DNA of 21,456 nucleotides from an uncultured Planctomycetia bacterium (GCA_938003765.1 CALKYE010000177.1:1-21456), one strand, 5' to 3'. Positions 7,361-15,565 are shown, numbered from the stretch's first letter. Made by a program: numbers and translations. Notes: generated by a model from the letters alone, not told the origin.

Positions 7361-10345
7361 TCACTCCACGCTGCGTTGAAGTCGCGCGAGCCGTTCGCGG
7401 TCCTCGCCCGCGGCGTGCTGGGCCCAGGCCAAGCTGTCGAGCACTTCGACGTGCGCTGCGCCGAGCGTCGCGCGCAGGTCGCGCAAGCCCGGCTCGATGT
7501 CGTCCCAAGCTTCGCGCGCGCGACCCTGAGCGAGAGCGATCCGCCCGCGCAGCACGCGCAGCGCCGGCCAGGTCCAGGTCTGCGGCTCGCGGTCGCGTCC
7601 CAGCTCCAGCGCGCGTTCGACATGCGCCGCGGCGGCTTCGAGCCGCTGTGCGTCGAGCTCGATGCAAGCGAGCACGTAGCGCGCCTCGACGGCGACCTCG
7701 ACGTCGCGCGCGTCGCTCCAGCGTTGCGCCAGCGCGCGCGCTTCGTCGTGCGAGCGCGTGTCTCGCCGCAGCATCAGCGCGAGCGTGAGCTCGAGCGATC
7801 CGTACTGCGGCGCGTCGCTCGGCGCCATGCCCTCGAGAGCTGAACGCAGCTCGGCCAGCGCTTCATCGAAGCGCGCCAGCGCGTGCAGCGCGGCGCCGGC
7901 GCGCGAGCGGCAGAAGCGCGCCATGGGGTGCTGCGCTCCGAAGCGATCGGCGATGCTCTCGTGCGCCTGCTGGTAGAGCTCCAGCGTTTCGAGATGTCGG
8001 CCTTGCCGGCTCAGCACGACGCCCAGGTTCGACAGCGCCTGGCCCGTGTGGGGGTGGGTCAGGCCGAGGCGCTCCACGAACGTCGCGAGCGCGCGGCGAT
8101 AGATGTCCTCCGCGCGCGCGAGCTCGCCCTGACGCTCCCACAGCACGGCCTGATTGAGCTCGAACAGCACCGTCGCCACGCTCTGCTCGCCGTACAGCGC
8201 GCGCGCTTCCGTCAGCAGGCGCGCGTAGAGCTCCTGCGCCTCGGGCAGCTTGTCCTGACTGACGAGCGACGAGGCCAGCGTGTTCAGGTCGCCCAGTCGC
8301 GAGGGGTGCGGCCCGGGGTGGAGCTGCTCGTCGAGCGCGAGCGACTCGCGCGCGCAGCGCTCGGCCTCCGCGAACTCCATCAGTCGCATGTGCGTCACGC
8401 CCAGCGCCGCGAGCACGTTGGCGCGCGTTCGACGCGAGTCGCCGGCGAGGCCGTCGGCGATTCCGCGCGCGCGCTCGAGCAGCTCGAGCGCTTCCTGCGC
8501 GCCGCCGCGTTCGCCCAGCGCGACCGCGAGTTCGAGCAGCGCGTTGACTCCCAGCTTGCTCGCGAGCCCATCGGCGGCCTCGAGCGTCCGCAGTCCTTCG
8601 CGCAGGTTGGTCAGCGCCGCTGGCGCGCCGGCCAGGCGTTGCGCCTTGCCCAGGGCGATCTTGGCGAAGGCCGTCTCGCGCGACTCTTCGCCCGACGACT
8701 CCGTGCGCAGCTCCACTGCGCGTTCGAGCGCCGCCAGCGCTTCGTTGTAGAGGTTGAGGTTGCTGTACGACTCGCCGATGCGCTCGAGCAAGCGCGCGGC
8801 CAGCTCCGGCTGATCGAGCAATGCGCGCTCGACGCGCTCGCGTCCGCGGGCGAGCAGTTCGCGCGCGCTCATCTCCGCGCCGCTCGAACGATTGGGGTCG
8901 GAGGCGCCGAACAGCTCGACCAGGAACGTCGCGACCTGCTCCGACGCACGGGCTTCGAGCTCGGCCACGCGGCGCTGCTCCGCTTCGTCGCTGCGCGCGA
9001 CGCTGGCCGCGCGTCGGGCCTCGACCTCGGCGGCGAGCGAGCGCTCGAGCTCCAGGCTGTGCGCGCGTTGCTGCCAGTACAGCGCGTTGGGGAGCACGAC
9101 CGCCAGCAGTCCCGCGCTCGCGAGCGCGCCCACGAGCGCCGGCCGGCGCTTCGCCCAACGCCAGGCGCGCTGCGCTCCGCTCGGCGGCCGCGCGCGGATG
9201 GGTTCGCCCGCGAGCACGGCGCGCAGGTCGGCGCCGAATTCCGTCATCGAGGCGTAGCGCTGGGCGGCCTCGCGCGCGAGCGCCTTGTGGCACACGACCT
9301 CGAGTTCGCGCTGCACTCGCCGGTTGAGCAGTCGCAGCGGCGTGGGACGGCCTTCGAGGATCGCGTTGCGCGCAGACTGCGCATCGTTGCCGGCGAACGG
9401 CGGCCGCAGCGTGAGCAACTCGTAGAGCGTGACTCCGAGCGCGTACACGTCGGTGCGCGCGTCGATCTCCGCGGTGCGTCCGCCGACTTGCTCGGGCGCC
9501 ATGTAGAGCACCGAACCGAGCGCCGAGCCCGCCGCAGTCATGCGCAGCTCGTCCTGCGAACTCGCCAGGCCGAAGTCCAGCAGCACCACGCGACCCTGCG
9601 GCGTGACGGCGATGTTGGAGGGCTTGATGTCGCGGTGCAGCACTCCGCGCGAGTGCGCGTGCGCGAGCGCGTCGCACATCGCCGCGATGATGCGCACGCA
9701 GGCCTCGACCCATCCGCCGTGGAACAGCTCCGCGCTCGGTTGGGAGTCTTCGTCGATCACGGCGCCGCAGGCTTCGACCGCCGCGCGCAGGTCCGCGGCC
9801 GAGAGGTGCTCGGGCGCGCGTCGCTCGAGCGCGTGGAGCACGTCGGCCAGCGTCGCGCCCTCCACCAGCTCCATCGCGAAGTAGGGGACGCCCCCGGACT
9901 CGCCGACCGTGTAGATCGAGACGATGCTCGGGTGCGCCAGCCGCGCCACTGCTTCGGTCTCGCGCCGGAAGCGTTCGCGCGCGCGCGGGAAGTAGAGCTG
10001 CTCGGGGCGGATGAGCTTGAGCGCGACCGTGCGGCCCAGGGGCTCCTGCTCCGCCTCGTAGACCACGCCCATGCCGCCGCTGCCCAGTCGGCGCAGCAGG
10101 CGGAACTCGGCCAGCCGCTCGGGGAACTCGCGCGCCGCGCTGACGCTCGGCACGAGATTCATCTGCGCCAGCAGGCCGATGCGGTCGCGCACCTCAGCCG
10201 CGCGGTCCGGGCGTGCGGCGCACAGGCGCTCGACCGCGCCCGCGTCACCGCTCGCCAGGGCCTCCAGGCACTCGAGGAGCTCGTCCTCGAGGTCGTCGGG
10301 CGGGTCCTCCCCGCCGGGTTCCGTGAGCGGCGAAGCGCTTTCCAT
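7361..10345 (-). CDS. Membrane-anchored PknB-type Ser/Thr kinase with C-terminal TPRs (module B)
   Basis: This 994-residue paralogue of the kinase at 458-3382 has the same order of parts. An N-terminal helical segment (ERLCAARPDRAAEVRDRI) comes first. The kinase domain follows at about 80-355: LGSGGMGVVY, VALK lysine K110, HRDIKPSN from residue 237, DFG 257-259, APE 283-285. A basic stretch (RAWRWAKRRP), one hydrophobic segment (about 402-423) and a coiled-coil-prone region (about 428-475) come next. A long TPR region runs to the end, for example SNLGVVLSRQGRHLETLELY. Catalytic residues are intact. Around the lysine the two kinases are nearly identical (RTVALKLIRPE, LYFPRA, ERFRRET), while the TPR halves differ more, as if they sense different partners. 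The ATG at 10345 lies 168 bases from the divergent sigma gene. Substrate and signal are unknown. Confidence 0.93.
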   Translation of the reverse strand: MESASPLTEPGGEDPPDDLEDELLECLEALASGDAGAVERLCAARPDRAAEVRDRIGLLAQMNLVPSVSAAREFPERLAEFRLLRRLGSGGMGVVYEAEQEPLGRTVALKLIRPEQLYFPRARERFRRETEAVARLAHPSIVSIYTVGESGGVPYFAMELVEGATLADVLHALERRAPEHLSAADLRAAVEACGAVIDEDSQPSAELFHGGWVEACVRIIAAMCDALAHAHSRGVLHRDIKPSNIAVTPQGRVVLLDFGLASSQDELRMTAAGSALGSVLYMAPEQVGGRTAEIDARTDVYALGVTLYELLTLRPPFAGNDAQSARNAILEGRPTPLRLLNRRVQRELEVVCHKALAREAAQRYASMTEFGADLRAVLAGEPIRARPPSGAQRAWRWAKRRPALVGALASAGLLAVVLPNALYWQQRAHSLELERSLAAEVEARRAASVARSDEAEQRRVAELEARASEQVATFLVELFGASDPNRSSGAEMSARELLARGRERVERALLDQPELAARLLERIGESYSNLNLYNEALAALERAVELRTESSGEESRETAFAKIALGKAQRLAGAPAALTNLREGLRTLEAADGLASKLGVNALLELAVALGERGGAQEALELLERARGIADGLAGDSRRTRANVLAALGVTHMRLMEFAEAERCARESLALDEQLHPGPHPSRLGDLNTLASSLVSQDKLPEAQELYARLLTEARALYGEQSVATVLFELNQAVLWERQGELARAEDIYRRALATFVERLGLTHPHTGQALSNLGVVLSRQGRHLETLELYQQAHESIADRFGAQHPMARFCRSRAGAALHALARFDEALAELRSALEGMAPSDAPQYGSLELTLALMLRRDTRSHDEARALAQRWSDARDVEVAVEARYVLACIELDAQRLEAAAAHVERALELGRDREPQTWTWPALRVLRGRIALAQGRAREAWDDIEPGLRDLRATLGAAHVEVLDSLAWAQHAAGEDRERLARLQRSVE

Positions 10346-10411
10346 CCAGCCTCAACCGTACCCGCGCCGCGCGGGGACCGCCGGGGCCCGGGGTCAAACT
10401 CCTGTGTTCCA

Positions 10412-10443
10412 CGCTCGTTTTCGGAGCATGTCGTATTCTTGGG
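10412..10443 (+). promoter_or_regulatory. Candidate promoter upstream of the module B sigma gene
   Basis: CGCTCG at 10412-10417, a 16-base gap, then TATTCTTGGG at 10434-10443. This mirrors the element at 3419-3451 in front of the paralogous sigma gene (TATCCTTGGG, 17-base gap). The distance from the TAT to the sigma start codon is 80 bases here and 75 in module A. TATTCT could act as a -10 element. Confidence 0.35.
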
Positions 10444-10513
10444 GCGCCGACGCGGGGGGCGTCGCCGCGGCCAGATCGTCGGGCCGGTCTCGTGCTCCCG
10501 CTCCGCAGCCCAC

Positions 10514-11083
10514 ATGCGACGCAGCGAGCTTCCCGAGCCCCGGCTCGAGCACCTGTTGGAGGAGCACTTGCCCTCCCTGCGCACGTACGTGCGTCGCAAC
10601 ATGGACGCCGCCCTGTGGGAGCGCGAATCGTGCGCCGACCTCGTCCAGTCGGTGTGTCGCGAAGTGCTCGAGGCGCGCGGCGCGTACCGCTACCAGGGCG
10701 CGGCCGCGTTCCGGCAGTGGCTGTTCCAGGTCGCGCTGCACAAGCTCATGGACCGGCGGCGCTTCTACCGCGCCGGCAAGCGCGCCGAAGAGGCGCCCGG
10801 GCGCGAACGGTTGTCGTGGAGTCGCGAGGAGCTCGCGCGCCTCGCCGAGAGCGTCGGATCGCCGAGCGCGGACGCGGCGCTGCACGAGGAGCTCGCGTCG
10901 CTCTCGCGCGCGTTGGAGCGGCTCAGCGTTTCCGATCAGGACATCGTGCGCTGGGTGCACCTCGAGCACGCCACCCACGCCACCGTGGCGGAGCGGCTGG
11001 GCTGCAGCGAGGCGCAGTCGCGCAAGCGGCTGTTCCAGGCGCTGACCCGGCTCTCGCTGCACCTGCGCCGCGCGCGCGCCTGA
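10514..11083 (+). CDS. ECF-type RNA polymerase sigma factor (module B)
   Basis: This 189-residue protein starts with ATG at 10514, which aligns without gaps with the start of its paralogue at 3517. The much longer open frame upstream runs antisense through the kinase gene and is an artefact of GC-rich codon use. Region 2 (about 12-90) contains ADLVQSVCRE and AAAFRQWLFQVALHKLMDRR. Region 4 (about 126-186) contains ATVAERLGCSEAQSRKRL. The linker (about 91-125) differs from the paralogue. The gene is divergent from the module B kinase and is followed after 143 bases by an exported protein gene. No anti-sigma factor is adjacent, which fits control by the neighbouring kinase (inference). Confidence 0.92.
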   Translation: MRRSELPEPRLEHLLEEHLPSLRTYVRRNMDAALWERESCADLVQSVCREVLEARGAYRYQGAAAFRQWLFQVALHKLMDRRRFYRAGKRAEEAPGRERLSWSREELARLAESVGSPSADAALHEELASLSRALERLSVSDQDIVRWVHLEHATHATVAERLGCSEAQSRKRLFQALTRLSLHLRRARA

Positions 11084-11226
11084 GCCGTCCGACGGCTGGC
11101 CGCGATTTCCTGGAACGCCGGACCTGTTCGCGCGCTTGCCCTAACGCCACTCCCTCGGCCGACGGCTGCGGGGACTTGGCCCCCCCTCATGCACCCAGCT
11201 CGATCGCGAGCTCTCTACTCACTGCC

Positions 11227-12543
11227 ATGACCCGCACCTCGTCATCTCTTGCGGCGCTGCTGGCTCTCAGCGCCCCCGCGTTTGCGCAGCAATTCATCCT
11301 CATGCCCGACTCGACGTCGGACAAGATCGTCAAGTTCGACGCTCAGACCGGCGCTGTCGTGGACGCCGACTTCATCCTCGATGCGGCCAACGCGTTGACG
11401 TACGACCTCAACCTTCCCAAGGACGTGTTCCAGGTCAACAACCAGATCTGGGTCATCGATCAGAGCGCGGACTCGATCTTCCGCTTCGACCTCGACGGGA
11501 ACTGGATCGGAACCACCAACGGCGCCGCTGGCACGCTCGACAACTGCCGCGGCGGCGAGTTCGTCAACGGGACGATCTACGTCTCCAACGACGGCGCGGG
11601 CAACGGCGCGACGGTCGACACGGTCGTCACCTTCGACACGAACGGGACCCGCACTGGCGCGTTCTCGGTCGCCGACTCGGGCTCGAGCCCGTTCGACGTC
11701 GTGGGCTACAACGGCGAGCTGCTCGTGTGCCACTTCACGAGCACGAACAGCGTCGGACGTTACGACTACAGCGGCGCCCCGCTCGCGCCCGTCTTCCACA
11801 GCTCCAACGGAACGTCGGGCATCGATCTGCCCGAGCAGATGTGGGTCACGGCCGCCAACACGGTGTTGATCGCGGGCTTCGGCTCGCCGATCGGAATCTA
11901 CGAGTACGACTCGACGGGCGCGCAGCTCAACTTCTACGCGCACACCTCCGCCCTGCGCGGCGTGTGCGAGCTGGGCAACGGCAACCTCTTGTTCTCGGAC
12001 AGCGCCGGTGTGCGGATCCTCGATCGCAACACGCTCGCCGTCACGCAGATCTACACCTCGACGGGCTGCCAGTTCTTCGGGCAGCTCAACCTGGGCGGCG
12101 GTTCGCCGACGGCGTACTGCACCGCGGGCACGTCGACCAACGGCTGCATCCCGGCGATCAGCGCCTCGGCCCAGCCCAGCGTGACCTTCGCCAACCCGTG
12201 CAGCATCTCGGTGGCGAACGTCGAGGGGCAGAAGCTCGGACTGCTCTTCTACGGCGTGAACAACAGCGGCTTCTCGCCGGCGCCCTGGGGCGCGAGCTCG
12301 AGCTTCCTGTGCGTCAAGTCGCCGACGCAGCGCACGCCCGCGCAGAACTCGGGCGGAACCGCTGGCGCCTGCGACGGCGGGTTCAGCCTCGACTGGAACG
12401 CCTTCCAACTCGCCAACCCCGGCTCGCTCGGGAATCCGTTCAGCGCCGGCGACAAGGTCTACGCGCAGGGTTGGTATCGCGACCCGCCGTCGCCCAAGAC
12501 GACGAACCTCTCGGACGCGGTCGAGTTGACCGTGGTCCCGTGA
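11227..12543 (+). CDS. Secreted propeller-like protein with conserved C-terminal domain
   Basis: This 438-residue protein begins with a signal peptide (LAALLALSAPAFA, cleavage likely before QQF at about residue 20). Residues about 22-290 hold repeats of the form found in NHL/SMP-30-like beta-propellers: DSTSDKIVKFDAQTG, DQSADSIFRFDLDGNWIG, SNDGAGNGATVDTVVTFD, NSVGRYDYSG and GIYEYDSTGAQ. Residues about 297-438 form a separate Cys-containing domain from AYCTAGTSTNGC to NLSDAVELTVVP, including WGASSSFLCVKSPTQRT. I believe this domain recurs at the C-termini of many exported proteins in this planctomycete group, perhaps for sorting or surface attachment; that is recollection, not a search. The gene lies 143 bases after the module B sigma gene and ends at a strong terminator. 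The ligand or substrate is unknown. Confidence 0.85.
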   Translation: MTRTSSSLAALLALSAPAFAQQFILMPDSTSDKIVKFDAQTGAVVDADFILDAANALTYDLNLPKDVFQVNNQIWVIDQSADSIFRFDLDGNWIGTTNGAAGTLDNCRGGEFVNGTIYVSNDGAGNGATVDTVVTFDTNGTRTGAFSVADSGSSPFDVVGYNGELLVCHFTSTNSVGRYDYSGAPLAPVFHSSNGTSGIDLPEQMWVTAANTVLIAGFGSPIGIYEYDSTGAQLNFYAHTSALRGVCELGNGNLLFSDSAGVRILDRNTLAVTQIYTSTGCQFFGQLNLGGGSPTAYCTAGTSTNGCIPAISASAQPSVTFANPCSISVANVEGQKLGLLFYGVNNSGFSPAPWGASSSFLCVKSPTQRTPAQNSGGTAGACDGGFSLDWNAFQLANPGSLGNPFSAGDKVYAQGWYRDPPSPKTTNLSDAVELTVVP

Positions 12544-12557
12544 TGGGGGATTGAGCC

Positions 12558-12609
12558 GCGCCCGCCGCAGTCCGCATTCGTGCGGCGCTGCGGCGGGCGC
12601 ATTTTTTTT
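12558..12609 (+). terminator. Strong intrinsic terminator with nested hairpin
   Basis: A perfect 13-base stem (12558-12570 with 12588-12600) encloses an inner stem CCGCA/TGCGG closed by a TTCG loop (12572-12585). It is followed by A and eight T residues (12602-12609). This ends the module B plus-strand transcript 14 bases after the stop codon. Confidence 0.93.
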
Positions 12610-12683
12610 GCTCGCGTTGTCCCGCTTCGTGCGCGGGGGTGTTCGAGCAACTCGAGCGGCGGCGAGGGCGAGCTCGCATCTGC

Positions 12684-12689
12684 TAGCCT
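12684..12689 (+). promoter_or_regulatory. Possible extended -10 element for the flavo-polyferredoxin gene
   Basis: TGCTAGCCT at 12681-12689 fits an extended -10 pattern (TGN followed by TANNNT). The GTG start lies only nine bases further on, so transcription would begin at or next to the start codon, giving a leaderless or near-leaderless message. No clear Shine-Dalgarno sequence precedes the GTG, which agrees with this. Confidence 0.35.
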
Positions 12690-12698
12690 CCGCCCGCC

Positions 12699-14912
12699 GT
12701 GCCGTCGCTCCTCGCTCGATACGCGAACTGGTTGCACACCCGCTGGCCCGCGGGAACCGTCGAACCGCTCCCGCAGATCGAGCCCGACGGTTCGACGGCC
12801 GTGCCCGGCCTGTACGTCGCGGGCGATCTGAGCGGCGTTCCGCTGCTCAAGTTCGCGGCCGACGGCGGCGCGCGCATCGTGCGCAGCTTCGCCGCCGATC
12901 CCGAGTTCGCCGCCGCGCGCGACGGCAGCGTGCTCGACGTCGTGATCCTCGGCGCGAGCGTCGCGGGAATGGCGGCTGCGCTCGAGGCGCGCAAGTCGGG
13001 GCTCAGCTTCGCCGTCGTCGAGGCGAGCGAGCCGTTCTCGACGATCGTCAACTTCCCCGCGCGCAAGCCGATCTTCCTGTACCCGACCGCGATGCAGCCG
13101 ACGGGCGAGCTGCGTCTGTCGGCGGACGTGAAGGAGGAACTGGTCGCCGAGCTGCGCGAGCAGACGCGCGAGATCGAAGTCCGCCGCGGCCGTGCAGAAC
13201 GCGTCGAGCGAACCGGGGGACAGCTCGAGGTCGTGCTGGAGGGCGGCGAGCGACTGCGCGCGCGACGTGTGGTCGTCGCGATCGGGCGCTCCGGCGACTT
13301 CCGCAAACTCGGAGCGCCGGGCGAGGACGCGGGCCACGTCTTCAATCGCTTGCACGACCCCGCGGAGTTCGCGGGACAGGACGTGCTCGTCGTCGGCGGC
13401 GGCGACAGCGCGCTGGAGGCGGCGGTCGCGCTGGCCCGCGCCGGCGCGCGAGTGACGCTCTCGTACCGCGGCGCCGAGTTCGCACGCGCCAAGCACGAGA
13501 ACGTCGACGCGCTCGCGCGCGAGACCGGCGTGCGCGTGCTGCTGAACTCCACCGTGCGCCGCATCGACGCGCGCGAGGTCGAACTCGCCGATGGCGCGGG
13601 CGGCGTTCAACGCGCGTCCGCGCAGGCCGTGTTCCCGATGATCGGCCGCGAGCCACCGCTCGAATTCTTCCGTCGCAGCGGCGTGCCGATCCGCGGCGAG
13701 TGGCGCAGCTCGACACGGCTGTCGTTCGCGGCCTTCCTCGCCTTCTGCGTGTTCCTCTACTTGTGGAAGGCCGACAAGTTCAAAGCGGCGTTCGAGGCCC
13801 GCGGCTGGTTCCCGTACTCCGTCGGAACTGAACTGGAGCGCGTCGCCGCCTCCGCGAGTGATCCCTCGAGCCTGCTCGGGACGCTCGCCCTCACGCTCAA
13901 CGAGCCGGGGTTCTACTACTCGCTCGCGTACTGCGTGTGCGTCGTGTTGTTCGGCTTCGCGCGCATGCGCAAGCGTCCGACGCCGTACGTCCGGCTCCAG
14001 ACCTGGACCTTGATGGCGATCCAGGTCGTGCCGCTGTTCCTGCTGCCGTACGTGCTGCTGCCGCTCGCCGGACACAACGGCTGGTTCGACGACGGCGCCG
14101 GACGTTCGCTCGCCGACGCGCTGTTCCCGCTCGCCGACTACGGCCACGGCCGCGAGTACTGGCGCGCGTTCGGGCTCGTGCTCGCCTGGCCGCTGTTCAT
14201 CTGGAACGTGTTCACGAGCGAGCCGCTCTGGACCTGGCTGGTCATCAGTCTGGTTCAGACCTTCGTCGTGATCCCGCTGATCGTGTGGCGCTGGGGCAAG
14301 GGCGCGTACTGCGGCTGGATCTGCTCGTGCGGCGCGCTCGCGGAGACGTTGGGCGACGCGCACCGCTCGAAGATGCCGCACGGGCCGCGCTGGAACCGGC
14401 TGAACATGGTCGGTCAGGTTGCGCTCGCGCTGTGCCTGGTGATCTTCGCGCTGCGCGCCGTGGCGTGGAGCGCGCCCGACGGAGCGCTCGCGGGAGTGTT
14501 CGCGTCGCTCGCCGGAGCGCTGACGAGCAGCTACTACCACGTCGTCGACATCGGACTGGCGGGGATCGTCGGCGTGGGCTTCTACTTCTGGTTCAGCGGT
14601 CGCGTGTGGTGTCGCTTCGCTTGCCCGCTCGCCGCGCTGATGCACGTCTACGCGCGCTTCTCGCGCTTCCGCATCTTCGCCGACAAGCGCAAGTGCATCT
14701 CGTGCAACGTGTGCACGAGCGTGTGCCACCAGGGGATCGACGTGATGGCGTTCGCGAACAAGGGGCTCGCGATGGAGGACCCCGAGTGCGTGCGCTGCTC
14801 GGCCTGCGTGCAGATGTGCCCGACCGGAGTTCTGGAGTTCGGCCAGATCGATCCGGCGAGCGGTCGGGAGCTCGGGCGCGACGCGCTTGGGGCGCGCTCA
14901 CCGCTCAACTGA
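12699..14912 (+). CDS. FAD/NAD(P) oxidoreductase fused to NapH-like membrane 4Fe-4S polyferredoxin
   Basis: This 737-residue protein uses a GTG start at 12699. Residues 30-65 carry VPGLYVAGDLSGVPLLKFA, a motif normally found at the C-terminal end of thioredoxin-reductase-like flavoproteins. The FAD fingerprint VVILGASVAGMAAALEA follows at 81-97 and the NAD(P) fingerprint VLVVGGGDSALEAA at 229-242. The oxidoreductase part ends near 335 without a second AGD motif. No redox CxxC is present between the two Rossmann units. About six or seven membrane segments follow (about 341-355, 406-422, 437-457, 489-530, 570-590, 614-632), with NapH/NosR-like cysteines: C538, C542 and C544 in YCGWICSCG, and C638/C642 in WCRFACP. 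Two ferredoxin-type 4Fe-4S motifs end the protein (C666-x2-C669-x2-C672-x3-C676 and C697-x2-C700-x2-C703-x3-C707). It should pass electrons between NAD(P)H and a membrane or extracytoplasmic acceptor. The acceptor is unknown. Confidence 0.88.
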   Translation: MPSLLARYANWLHTRWPAGTVEPLPQIEPDGSTAVPGLYVAGDLSGVPLLKFAADGGARIVRSFAADPEFAAARDGSVLDVVILGASVAGMAAALEARKSGLSFAVVEASEPFSTIVNFPARKPIFLYPTAMQPTGELRLSADVKEELVAELREQTREIEVRRGRAERVERTGGQLEVVLEGGERLRARRVVVAIGRSGDFRKLGAPGEDAGHVFNRLHDPAEFAGQDVLVVGGGDSALEAAVALARAGARVTLSYRGAEFARAKHENVDALARETGVRVLLNSTVRRIDAREVELADGAGGVQRASAQAVFPMIGREPPLEFFRRSGVPIRGEWRSSTRLSFAAFLAFCVFLYLWKADKFKAAFEARGWFPYSVGTELERVAASASDPSSLLGTLALTLNEPGFYYSLAYCVCVVLFGFARMRKRPTPYVRLQTWTLMAIQVVPLFLLPYVLLPLAGHNGWFDDGAGRSLADALFPLADYGHGREYWRAFGLVLAWPLFIWNVFTSEPLWTWLVISLVQTFVVIPLIVWRWGKGAYCGWICSCGALAETLGDAHRSKMPHGPRWNRLNMVGQVALALCLVIFALRAVAWSAPDGALAGVFASLAGALTSSYYHVVDIGLAGIVGVGFYFWFSGRVWCRFACPLAALMHVYARFSRFRIFADKRKCISCNVCTSVCHQGIDVMAFANKGLAMEDPECVRCSACVQMCPTGVLEFGQIDPASGRELGRDALGARSPLN

Positions 14913-14921
14913 CTCGTCGCC

Positions 14922-14945
14922 GCCGCGCACGCCGCTCAGCGCGGC
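14922..14945. terminator. Weak hairpin between convergent genes
   Basis: GCCGCGC at 14922-14928 pairs with GCGCGGC at 14939-14945 around a ten-base loop. It lies in the 23-base gap between two convergent stop codons and overlaps the end of the minus-strand gene. No T-run follows on either strand, so any terminator role is uncertain. Confidence 0.25.
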
Positions 14946-15565
14946 TTCACCAGCGCGAAGGCGAAGTCGCGGCCCATGTTGCAGCGGTACGCCAGGTGCA
15001 CCCACAGCATCGCCAGCGGCTCGAGCACGCGCGCGGCGCTCAGCGGGCCGGCGTCCACGCTGTCGAAGCCCGCGTCGCGCGCGAGTTGGAGCACGGCGGG
15101 CTTGCGCGCGGCGTCGTCGCCCGCGACGAACATCACCGGACGCACCGCGTAGCGCGCGGCGTCGGCCATGTTCTCCGCGCCGGTCTGGTTGAAGCACTTG
15201 AACACGCTGGCGCCCTTGGCCCATCCGGCGACGCGCTCGCCGCCGGAGTCGTCCGTGCCGACGGCCAGGCCGGACAAGTCGCTCTTGAGCGGGTTCGTGC
15301 AGTCGATCACGGTCTTGCCCGCGAGCGATCCGCAGCTCTCGAGCGCGGCGCGCGCTCCGTCCCACGGCGTGGCCAGCACCACGACGTCGCACTCGCCCGC
15401 AGCTGTGGGGACCGCAGCGACGCGCGCGCCCAGTCGCTGCGCGGCGCTGGCGCTCTTGGTCGAGGACGGGTCGCGGACGCCGAACACGACCTTGTGGCCG
15501 GCGCGAAGCCAGGCGGTGGCGAGGGCGGCGCCGACGTTGCCGGCGCCCAGGATGGCGATCTTCAT
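14936..15565 (-). CDS. NADPH-dependent F420-reductase-type oxidoreductase
   Basis: This 209-residue protein starts at the ATG at 15565, preceded by a GGGAG Shine-Dalgarno-like sequence. A longer frame from 15658 would run into the divergent regulator. The N-terminus MKIAILGAGNVGAALATAW is a Rossmann fingerprint (GxGxxG at 7-12). FGVRDPSS after the second strand, with R31, fits NADP(H) rather than NAD preference. LATPWDG, KTVIDCTNPL and VFKCFNQTGAENM follow, the pattern of the NADP oxidoreductase coenzyme-F420-dependent family. The C-terminus LEPLAMLWVHLAYR is typical of bacterial members. Many such proteins probably do not use F420, and nothing here shows F420 synthesis. It is divergent from a TetR regulator 52 bases away, which probably controls it. 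The second substrate is unknown. Confidence 0.88.
   Translation of the reverse strand: MKIAILGAGNVGAALATAWLRAGHKVVFGVRDPSSTKSASAAQRLGARVAAVPTAAGECDVVVLATPWDGARAALESCGSLAGKTVIDCTNPLKSDLSGLAVGTDDSGGERVAGWAKGASVFKCFNQTGAENMADAARYAVRPVMFVAGDDAARKPAVLQLARDAGFDSVDAGPLSAARVLEPLAMLWVHLAYRCNMGRDFAFALVKPR

Noticed and set aside
5395..7623. A 742-codon minus-strand open frame opposite the PPC lipoprotein
   Set aside because: The plus-strand protein has a lipobox and four matching repeats, while the minus-strand translation is Arg/Val-rich with no domain and overlaps the kinase end in another frame.
7883..10513. A long plus-strand open frame antisense to the module B kinase and in frame with the sigma gene
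   Set aside because: It is a shadow of GC-rich kinase codons. Its translation is Arg/Ala/Gln-rich without a recognisable domain, and the sigma protein aligns with its paralogue from the ATG at 10514.
11112..11150. GGAAC near 11112 as an ECF -35 element for the propeller gene, with CCCTAA as the -10
   Set aside because: The spacing is about 24 bases, too long for an ECF promoter, and the matching gap in module A has no GGAAC.
12459..14729. A 756-codon minus-strand open frame opposite the flavo-polyferredoxin gene
   Set aside because: The plus strand encodes Rossmann motifs, membrane segments and 4Fe-4S cysteines; the antisense translation is His/Arg/Glu-rich low complexity and runs through a strong terminator.
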